Assembly: GCA_032718475.1 (NCBI GenBank)
Contig: JAUCBJ010003653.1
Coordinates: forward strand, 1 to 27,147
Source: Nemertoderma westbladi
Lineage: Eukaryota > Xenacoelomorpha > Nemertodermatida > Nemertodermatidae
Direction: 5' to 3'
Length of the DNA stretch: 27,147 bases
The notes beneath the pieces were generated by a model, which was not told where the DNA came from, made no database searches, and saw only the letters and a list, made by a program, of their open reading frames with translations. Of this stretch, positions 9,501-16,777 are shown one piece after another; position 1 is the stretch's first letter; the number at the start of each line of letters is the position of its first letter. The position numbers were made by a program, and so were the translations under genes.

Positions 9501-10136
9501 CAGGGCCGGATTAATAAGGTTTTGGGGGCCCCTAGGATAATGACAAATGAGGGGCCATCGACCTTTGGCAGAAGGGGTCGTTCTGGGGGGGGGGGCAGAG
9601 ATGGACACGGGCCGGGCTTGGGCCGCATTCTAAACATTGGAAAACTCGCTATTGTTGAATAATTATATTATTCAGTTAACAAAACACAAAAATATAAAAA
9701 TTTTTGTGACACATTTTTTATCACAAAATTAAATTTAATATCTGTATTTAATTTTCCAATAAGACACTTCCAATGTTTATTGTACTTGACCTAAATCAGG
9801 TTAGGTATTCTAGGTCATTGATCAAGAAAATCTCCATGCAGCATAAAGGAGGTGCCACCTGTGGCTGTATAGACCCTCTTTCTTGGGCCAATTTAGTTCT
9901 GGGTCAGGGACACCCTTGGTCCTGGGTTAAGAACCCATATACTTGGCTGCAGGGGTATATGGCCTGGCCAGGCAGATGGTGATGTACTAATGGCTGGTCA
10001 GGAGTAGAGTGTTCTCATGACCACTCTGAGTGCACTTCACTGCGACCTGCACCTGGCATCAGGGGTACAGGGCATGGCCCAGCCTGCGAGCAGATGAGCT
10101 GCATAGCCAATGGTGGGTAATGTGCATCAAAGTAGG

Positions 10137-10790
10137 TGATGGGCTTTTTCTGATGAGTTTTGTTAACTCCAAGAAGACCACAATTTTCACCGTTAACTTT
10201 GTAAGTCCTCAGGAAATGTCTGATATGTATGATCAGGAAATTGATAGTAACAATGTGTTGGCAAGCTGTATTTTTCGAGGTGTTTGTTATTATACATTTA
10301 TTATAGGAAGGGATCTAGGGGTCTTTTACCTCGAATGATAAGTTTATTATACCGAAAATATCTTATCTTTTATTGGCGCAATTGTAGGCCAAAAAATTGC
10401 GCCAATAAAAGATAAGATATTTTCGGTAAAATAAACTTATCATTCGAGGTAAAAGACCCCTAGATCCCTTCCTATAATAAATGATCAGGAAATGTCTGAT
10501 CATCTGAGCATAAGCTCAAACGATGGTATGCTTGAGCATGTAGACCACTTACCTGGGATTATCGATCCGGAAGTCAGATGAGGACATTCAAATACGCAAA
10601 GGAAAGGCATGGGCAGCATGGAATGGGCTTTCCAGGAGTAGGAAGTCACACAGAATACATCGGAAACTGTAGTAGTACCAGTACTCCGCTAAGGGAGCGC
10701 ATGCTGGGCTCTAACTGCTGAGGACGCCAAATTTTCGCACTTTCACAAGAATGATACGTCGGGTTCACTATGTCAAGTACAATAAGCACA
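10137..10790 (+). pseudogene. Degraded LINE RT fragment D inside the hAT element, interrupted by a hairpin
   Basis: 10137-10224 matches 25463-25540 (GTTAACTCCAAGAAGACC and GTTAACTTTGTAAGTCCTC), and 10486-10790 matches 25530-25860 (GAGCATAAGCTCAAACGATGG, GCATGGGCAGCATGGAATG, TGCTGGGCTCTAACTGCTGAGG). Divergence, small deletions and stops show it is old. It lies on the opposite strand to copy B. A 15-bp repeat (CAGGAAATGTCTGAT at 10210-10224 and 10486-10500) flanks the interruption, like a target duplication. Confidence 0.75.
10295..10483. repeat. Near-perfect 89-nt inverted repeat with 11-nt loop
   Basis: The left arm 10295-10383 and right arm 10395-10483 are reverse complements with about one mismatch, separated by GTAGGCCAAAA. 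The outer ends (CATTTATTATAGGAAGGG and its complement) match the terminus of the hammerhead-bearing segment at 5344-5380. A transcript of either strand would fold into a long hairpin. It is probably a foldback or MITE formed from two copies of the same terminus, inserted in LINE fragment D. Confidence 0.85.
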
Positions 10791-11322
10791 GCATTATTTG
10801 AAAAATCAGTGCATATTGTTCGACATTACCAATATATTGGGTGCAGGCATTTGTTCGAGTTTCTGTGTCCATTATTAGCTCGGTTGCTATGTTTAAGGGT
10901 CTGTAAAAAAAATTCCCCACAATGAAAATATTGAGGGAATTTTTCTGAATGACTGACTACTCAACCAACTGCTTCAAAAAAATCAACAATGGTTTAGATC
11001 GGAATTTGTGGGCAAAATCATAAATTCATGACGTATCTCGCTTAGCCTACTACTGCTCAGAGTTTAAAAACCAATAACTGAAGTTTAATGGCAGTGAATT
11101 TAGTAATATTAATGATGACCCCTCTGTAAAATTACATGTAAACCGGTAAAATTCATGGCTTTCAAGTCAAAGAATGGTTTCCATAGTTTCAATTTTACAT
11201 TACTCATTGATTTCTATTTTTTAATTTGCACCTCCTTTTACATGTTATTGGAATTGGGGGCCCCAAAAAGTCGGGGGCCCCTAGGCTATAGCCTAGCTAG
11301 CCTAGGCATTAATCCAGCCCTG

Positions 11323-11353
11323 CCGTCAACAGTAGACACAAATGTTGTCGAAC
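11323..11353 (-). pseudogene. LINE copy B, upstream remainder beyond the hAT insertion
   Basis: CCGTCAACAGTAGACACAAA and TGTTGTCGAACC are the reverse complement of 25153-25183 in the intact copy. Similarity stops here, so the copy is 5'-truncated at about 11353. The first 8 bp are the hAT target duplication. Confidence 0.7.
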
Positions 11354-11355
11354 CA

Positions 11356-11818
11356 GTAGCTACCAACCAATTGGTAGGTACTTTTTTCCTATTGGCTAAA
11401 TACATGTAGATGGTAGGTACTTTTTTCCTATTGGCTAAAATAAACTGCCAATAACAAAAATGTAGCTACCAACTAGTTGGTAGGTACTTTTTTCCTATTG
11501 GCTCAATACATGTAGATGGTAGGTACTTTTTTCCTATTGGCTAAAATAAACTGCCAATAACAAAAATGTAGCTACCAACTAGTTGGTAGGTACTTTTTTC
11601 CTATTGGCTCAATACATGTAGATGGTAGGTACTTTTTTCCTATTGGCTAAAATAAACTGCCAATAACAAAAATGTAGCTACCAACTAGTTGGTAGGTACT
11701 TTTTTCCTATTGGCTCAATACATGTAGATGGTAGGTACTTTTTTCCTATTGGCTAAAATAAACTGCCAATAACAAAAATGTAGCTACCAACTAGTTGGTA
11801 GGTACTTTTTTCCTATTG
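11356..11818 (+). repeat. Minisatellite, 106-bp unit, about 4.4 copies
   Basis: The word GTAGCTACCAAC starts at 11356, 11462, 11568, 11674 and 11780, an exact 106-bp period with almost no divergence after the first unit. Each later unit contains the perfect 16-bp palindrome TACCAACTAGTTGGTA and two copies of GGTAGGTACTTTTTTCCTAT. It is bounded by LINE B on the left and PLE 3' DNA on the right. The low divergence indicates recent expansion. Confidence 0.9.
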
Positions 11819-12299
11819 ATTCTGTAATATGTAGGGCTGGGAGACCTCAAGTGACAAAATAAAACAACAGTTTTAGCTAGCTTTCACCCACAGGGCTTCT
11901 TCAGGCTAGTTGGTTTTACGTATTTACCGAAAAACTGCACGCACTGACTGAATGACCGGTACCGGTTTCGAGGCTACATTACAAATGTTGTTGGGTCAAA
12001 TATACTGTACATGTACCTACCTGTATTCCTATCTACTGTATTCCTATCTACTGTATAGAGCTAATCATAATGATATGTGACCAAATAATTATAGTTTTAA
12101 TGTACTAGCACCAAAAATCCTAAACTAATGTATAGAGCAAAAATAATAAATATTAAATACATGTCACGAAATAATTGATTTAAATGTACTAGTACCACAA
12201 ATGTCTAATTATAATTTTGATGTCAATAAATTTATACGAGTGTAAAAAAAAATGGGTTGTAAAAAACATTATTTAATAATACAAAATTACAACAATATC
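11819..12299 (-). other. Probable 3' untranslated region of the Penelope-like element
   Basis: This lies immediately downstream (minus strand) of the PLE stop codon at 12300-12302. It is AT-rich, with no open frame of interest, and carries a hammerhead-like hairpin at 11877-11909. Its end near the minisatellite is inferred, not seen. Confidence 0.45.
11877..11909 (-). ncRNA. Hammerhead-like hairpin in PLE 3' DNA (variant core)
   Basis: On the minus strand CTAGC, CTGAAGA, AGCCC, TGT, GGGT, GAAA and GCTAG follow each other: an outer 5-bp stem, a hammerhead-like core, and an inner 3-bp CCC/GGG stem. The core reads CTGAAGA instead of the invariant CTGATGA, and no third stem or cleavage site is evident, so it is probably not catalytic. 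It may be a decayed PLE ribozyme or a separate conserved PLE hairpin. Confidence 0.4.
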
Positions 12300-12347
12300 C
12301 TACCAACCTGTATCGTATTCAGTTGCGTACTGTGTGTTCATAGAGGG
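12300..12347 (-). pseudogene. Penelope-like element, last codons of the GIY-YIG endonuclease ORF
   Basis: The minus strand reads SMNTQYATEYDTGW then TAG at 12300-12302, in the same frame as the endonuclease fragment at 24819-25142 (ending LINRKAPS) once the LTR element between them is ignored. A Pro-Ser-hydrophobic-Asn ending a little after the catalytic glutamate is usual at the end of PLE endonucleases. The fragment was cut off by the BEL/Pao-like insertion at 12348. Confidence 0.75.
12343..12347. repeat. Target-site duplication of the BEL/Pao-like element, left copy (GAGGG)
   Basis: GAGGG immediately before the left LTR matches GAGGG at 24819-24823 immediately after the right LTR. Five bp fits BEL/Pao insertions, and the flanks read as one PLE ORF when the element is removed. 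Confidence 0.85.
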
Positions 12348-13532
12348 TGTTCGCGCTTTCAGACCTTTAGCAGTTTAACCTGCCAAATTGGGATGTCTTT
12401 TAGATGATAGATAGTCTTTAGCCTATGACAAGTATTTGATACACTACATTAGCCGAAACCAGTCTATGCGCGATCATTCACCCGCTGGATATACCCGGGA
12501 GACTGGATTCGGGAGCCTAACCGTATTGCGGGGTAGGCCTACTGTATTATTCGACTGATCGTAATATATATAATCTCTGACAAATATTATTCACTTTCGG
12601 GAAATATTAACAGTTCCTTTAGGACGTGGCGCTTTAAATATATAAACAGAGTTATGACTTAAACTAGACACAACGGGATGGCTATAGATTCACGTATATG
12701 GCGCATTCTTTAGGAGATGCTTCGTTATCAATCACGATCATACACAATACTGCACAATGCTGCACACTAATCTGCCGACCTTCACTAATTTTAGTCGCAT
12801 ATAAGGAGAACGACAGACAATACGTGTAGGGCCTATAAAATAGCATTAGATTCACTTCAAACCACTTAATGTAAGTCGCAATTGTTATATGTAACCGGTC
12901 TCTCTAACCTTTAGTATATCAAGAAGATTGGGGTGTCTGATTATTTATCAGTATTCCAAATATAATATTCCATCAACAAATATAATGAATAACCGACAGT
13001 AAAAGCAGTAAAATGTTTAAGGTATGAATGGTTATGAATGCAGAATTGGTATGAGATATGTTAAGTGAGTGAGTGAGTAAGATATGATAACAGATATACG
13101 TTCTATAATTAAGCCTACTAATGTTGGGCTAAAGACTGAAACACGGAGGTTCCAAAGCCGGTGTTCTTAGGCTGTGGACAAAATCACATACTGACTCAAC
13201 TCCACGAGTTTCTATATACCATCTCCAACACAGAGGCAAAAAACGCTCTGATTGGTCGACCGAACAAAGAAGGAACAGAGAACAAAGAAAAGCTACACGT
13301 GTACAGCATCAGCTGTTTGCCGTCGTCATGGCAGCTACACTGTTTTAAGAGGATTTGGCGTATTGCGTCATAGAATTGCTAATTATGTCCGCTAAAGTAC
13401 ACATACAGAAGAAATGGCTTTTATGTCCTCTAAAATACCAGTACAGTAAGGACACGGCCTTTTATGCCTGTTAAACCAACTACAGAGTACTTTACGGGGA
13501 AAATAACCGGCTAATTCCGCAAAAGCCTTTAC
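12348..13532 (-). repeat. 3' LTR of the BEL/Pao-like element
   Basis: On the coding strand it begins TGTAAAGGC and ends GCGAACA, the standard TG...CA ends. Compared by eye with the other LTR it has about eight substitutions (for example near 12352, 12481-12482 and 13327) and one A-run indel near 13500. A repeated GTGAGTGAGTGAGTAAG lies near 13066-13082. Confidence 0.9.
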
Positions 13533-13545
13533 ACCGCTCCCAGAA
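13533..13545 (-). other. Candidate polypurine tract
   Basis: The minus strand reads TCTGGGAGCGG directly before the LTR start TGTAAAGG. The purine run is short and interrupted, so this is a position-based call for the plus-strand primer site. Confidence 0.35.
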
Positions 13546-13611
13546 AATGGGATTTAAGTCTATAAAATATAACAAATCACAGTTTCTAAAATATAAAAAT
13601 ACTCTAAACAG

Positions 13612-14994
13612 TTAGTCTTTCTTACGAGGACGGCGTTTACGCAGTTTTTTGAGGCTAGCAAGAGTCCTTTTCTCTTTGGGGGGAGCCACTTTACTAGGTG
13701 GGCTATAAATCCTGGGTGAAGGGTGCAATATGATTGCATCAGAAGGTGTAGGATTATGGTCGGGGTATCCGCCGTTTCGATATGCTTCTCCTCGAGCTGA
13801 TTTTCCTCCGCTCGTAGCTGGATACGTTCATCCAAAAACTCTCGCAGAGAATAGGGTCGTCCAAGTTCGATAACTTCTTAGAGATTCTGGATTTCCCGAT
13901 CGAACTGAGATAAAGTTACTTTGTTTACCGCTTGGACTTGCTAGTGCAATTTACGTTTATCTGAACAAGCGTAAGTTCCTTTTCTGATCTTTGTAGAATA
14001 GCGTCTAACTCATTTGGTACAACGCTCTCCGCCACTTTGGTGACAGGTTATATCGTGTTAAGCCGGGACGATGGTAAGGGTTAAACGGCGATATTAAATG
14101 TCCGCGTCCCAATCCGGCTAGGTAGGATGGGCTAATATCTAGGAAGCCCACAATTGGGGTGCCACCGACTAATTGTTCAGTAACACTAGATCTTTGAACA
14201 GTGAGTACAGCTCGGGAGGATCCGTCATACTAATAGGATCAAGAGTCTGAGGTCTCACTAGGGAATGAGGAGGTCTGATCGAGTATTCCGAAACTCTGAT
14301 CATTGGTTTATTTAAGGATCATCTGAGTCGAACGAGCGTAGGTGATACGTCAAACAAATTTCGCTAGAAACTCCCGCCAGTATAGCGAGTAAAACCGTGT
14401 TTAGTGCAACGTCTCCGCGGATGTTTATGTCTTTCCGTTTATTGGTTGGGTCTTGGGCATTCATCGCAATAATACCAAAACGCACGTCTTGTAGGGGAAA
14501 CGCGAGTGATCTTTCTCCAGCTTACAATATTCCTCCATCCGTTCGAAGCTATCCGGTACAACAGGTAGCGGTCGATCGGCGGTAAGATACATCATAGTGG
14601 AATAGAGCCGTTTGAGTTCTACCATGCGGTCATGATGTATACCTTGAGGGTATCGAGTTTCTAGATTCTGTTGACTGGTAATATCGAGATAGGTTTCTCT
14701 CAAGAATTCCAGGTATTTGGTGAAGTCGCTGCGTTTATCCGGCTCTTCAACATCTGCACTTTCGAGTCGGTTTCGAATAGAATTTTCGTGTTCGAGTCTC
14801 AGTTTATCGTTCCGCTTCCGCTGGGTATGATATTTAAATAAAACCATTTCCCTTTTGGTGTCTATATCGTTCGTATCGTGTAGGTCGATAGGATGACCAG
14901 TAGTTAAGAAGTCCATATACGTACCATTACGATGAGTATAGCGAGCGGTGAATTTTCTACAGTCCAACCCACGCGCAAGTTGCTCCCGGGACAT
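13612..14994 (-). pseudogene. Unrecognised cargo gene, intact for 177 codons and then repeatedly frameshifted
   Basis: I do not recognise this protein. Starting MSREQLARGLDC at 14994 (context CCGCCAATGTCC), the frame is open to 14461. Coding-like sequence then continues by switching frame with almost no gap near 14490, 14310, 14195, 14040, 13950 and 13757, plus in-frame stops at 13941-13943 and 13878-13880. It ends in a very basic tail (KKLRKRRPRKKD, stop 13612). Visible features: charged helices early (KREMVLFKYHTQRKRND), a hydrophobic run ALNTVLLAILAGVSS near 14367-14414, a Gly/Pro-rich part GFLDISPSYLAGLGRGH near 14100-14150, and a coil REFLDERIQLRAEE near 13830. The original would be roughly 450 residues. 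It is GC-richer than the flanking element DNA. No env signature, signal peptide or enzyme motif is evident. A basic tail suggests nucleic-acid binding or nuclear targeting. Confidence 0.6.
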
Positions 14995-15000
14995 TGGCGG

Positions 15001-15132
15001 TTAGATATAACGACCATCGTCCTCCGTAGTAGTTGGACCAGCGTCGCCGCGTATCAAGCTATCAACAAACGCTTGTAAAGGTAGAGTATATCGCTCCCTG
15101 ATACCAAGATCATCTTCTATCAACTCAATCAT
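15001..15132 (-). CDS. Small ORF (43 codons) immediately upstream of the cargo gene
   Basis: MIELIEDDLGIRERYTLPLQ begins a 43-residue acidic ORF that stops 6 bp before the ATG of the cargo ORF. The tight head-to-tail spacing and similar base composition suggest both belonged to one compact, perhaps viral, transcription unit. Its function is unknown. It is too short to be sure it is coding. Confidence 0.4.
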   Translation of the reverse strand: MIELIEDDLGIRERYTLPLQAFVDSLIRGDAGPTTTEDDGRYI

Positions 15133-15161
15133 ATCTGCTATATAAGTTTATCCATATTATA

Positions 15162-15335
15162 ATGAGTTTATATTTAGGCGAGCGGGCGTCGCTGCCTACC
15201 CCTCTCTGCCCCCGGACAGTGCGAGATCCTCAGCGCTGGTGTACTTTCGCCGATGTGCCTATCGCCAACGTCGTAGCTGCACAACGACTACAACAACCAG
15301 CACGAGTCACTCCACCGTCCGTCCCAAAGGCTTAG
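15162..15335 (+). CDS. Small divergent ORF (57 codons), antisense to the retroelement
   Basis: MSLYLGERASLPTPLCPRTV begins a Pro/Arg/Val-rich 57-residue ORF on the strand opposite to gag and the cargo gene. The GC-rich codons contrast with the AT-rich DNA downstream, and the opposite strand is not open here. Its ATG lies 29 bp from the ATG of the minus-strand small ORF, with TATATAAG (15139-15146) between them. That head-to-head arrangement suggests a shared promoter in the source of the cargo. No homolog is recognised. Confidence 0.35.
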   Translation: MSLYLGERASLPTPLCPRTVRDPQRWCTFADVPIANVVAAQRLQQPARVTPPSVPKA

Positions 15336-16777
15336 ATATACTTCAGGTTCTTACTGGAGAGTTAGGGTTACTTTCACAATTGCGACTCGCTACTGTAAAC
15401 ACACCTTAGTAGTAACATTCACCTACAAACGCACAAATTCCACGTAACTGTCACAAATGGTACACATTCTATCACACATTCGGGTCATTTGTCCGTTAGT
15501 CAAGTGCCTTCCAGAATGTCACGTTGTTATTATGTATCCTTGGATACTAGCGGTGTGCTATTTATTCCGTATGCTATTCAATGGGGCAAGCTTTCTATTG
15601 TTCTTTAACTCACTTCTAATTCTAGCGTGGTTGTTGCCATGGTGACATTATGGAAAGCTAGCGGTAGAATTAGGGTAATTCTCATGCATACAGATCTGGG
15701 ATGCTATTTAATAGTAATTCTTTAATTGTCAATATTTCTCCTTATACATGATTTTATGAATTTTATTGGCTATTGACTATATTGGAGATTCTCGCACACT
15801 AATACACTTAATAGAGTGAATCTCCGCTCCCATGATCTATTAATTAAAGGAATTTTGGGAATGTTATAAATTGTATAAAAATAACAATTTATTAAATTCA
15901 TTAAAATATATGAATTTAAATTTATTCCCGTAAATTTTATTATTTAATGTTAAATAGACACAATTTTATTCCAGAACGTGTCTGGGGACTGGGATCCTTG
16001 ATTCTAGGAATTTTGACCTTTTAAGAGTATCGGTAAGTGCTACGATATCTTAATCGACTAGAATTTTAAAGGATCTAAAATTTCGACAGATTTTATAAAT
16101 ATTAATAATTAATATTTAGGATGGGCACCAGTTTATTCCAGAACTTGTCTGGGGACGTTAACCACTGATTCTAGAATTTGTCTTTCAAGTATATCGGTGG
16201 GTGCCGCGATATCTTAATCGACTAGAATTACAGATGGTCAAAGGGTTTAACAGATTTATTTGCGTTGTACGCCACTGTTAAAGGGACATCACGCTACTAT
16301 ATGTATTATTCAATATACGGTATGAGAGCAATATCGCACGAAGCAATGTCAGTGAGAAGAGGCAAGTCGTTTCCAAGGTCTACCCAGAGCTTGGTTTAGC
16401 CGAGACACGAGGATCTGAATTTTGCATTCCTAATACTCTGCTTACCAATAATACTTAAATATAGTAGGAGCTTTATTGTACTTTAATAAGTACGGATATT
16501 TCATCTTACTGTAGTCACGTATTTATAATATGATACGGACAGTAAGGAAAGAGAAAACGAATTATTTCTCGCCGTCGCACTAAATATAATATATAAGTAA
16601 TTAAGTAATAAACACTAATATATATTGCACTAATCTACTAAATAATCGCTAAATAACATTTGACTAAATAAAATTAAAGAAAACGATTATAATAAAATTA
16701 CATAATAATACATACATAATATAAAATAATAAAAATAAATATAAAATAATATAGTCACACACCCACTCCATATGTTG
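15336..16777. other. Non-coding part of the LTR element, AT-rich, with a 167-bp tandem duplication
   Basis: No RT, RNase H or integrase motif is seen on either strand. Two copies of a 167-bp unit start at 15966 and 16133, marked by TTATTCCAGAAC, TGTCTGGGGAC and CGATATCTTAATCGACTAGAA; they differ at many positions. 16560-16760 is extremely AT-rich. Confidence 0.6.

Larger units (their letters stand above)
9501..11322. mobile_element. Non-autonomous hAT-type DNA transposon inserted in LINE B
   Basis: The ends are inverted: CAGGGCCGGATTAAT at 9501 and, reverse-complemented, CAGGGCTGGATTAAT ending at 11322, each followed inward by a GGGGGCCCCTAGG motif. CAGGG termini with an 8-bp duplication are typical of hAT elements. 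The flanks are CCGTTAAC (9493-9500) and CCGTCAAC (11323-11330), one mismatch, and removing 9501-11330 restores continuity with the LINE sequence seen at 25143-25200. No transposase domain is seen in the 1,822 bp. The interior holds a LINE fragment and a long hairpin. Confidence 0.8.

Noticed and set aside
10151-10180. Second hammerhead at CTGATGAG
   Set aside because: No GAAA at the right distance; the word arises within LINE-derived sequence.
9773-10338. Plus-strand ORFs in the hAT interior (69 and 102 codons)
   Set aside because: No transposase features; the second overlaps the degraded LINE fragment and the hairpin.
11356-11818. CRISPR-like array
   Set aside because: Repeats are contiguous 106-bp units without variable spacers, in eukaryotic DNA.
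13560-13835. 91-codon minus-strand ORF as a separate gene
   Set aside because: Its first part is one frame of the broken cargo gene and its second part is out of frame with the better basic C-terminus ending at 13612.
13612-14490. Introns as an explanation of the frame switches in the cargo gene
   Set aside because: Coding-like sequence switches frame with essentially no intervening bases, so small indels fit better than splicing.
15457-15645. 62-codon plus-strand hydrophobic ORF resembling membrane segments
   Set aside because: T-rich DNA readily gives Leu/Phe/Val runs; no neighbour or motif supports it.
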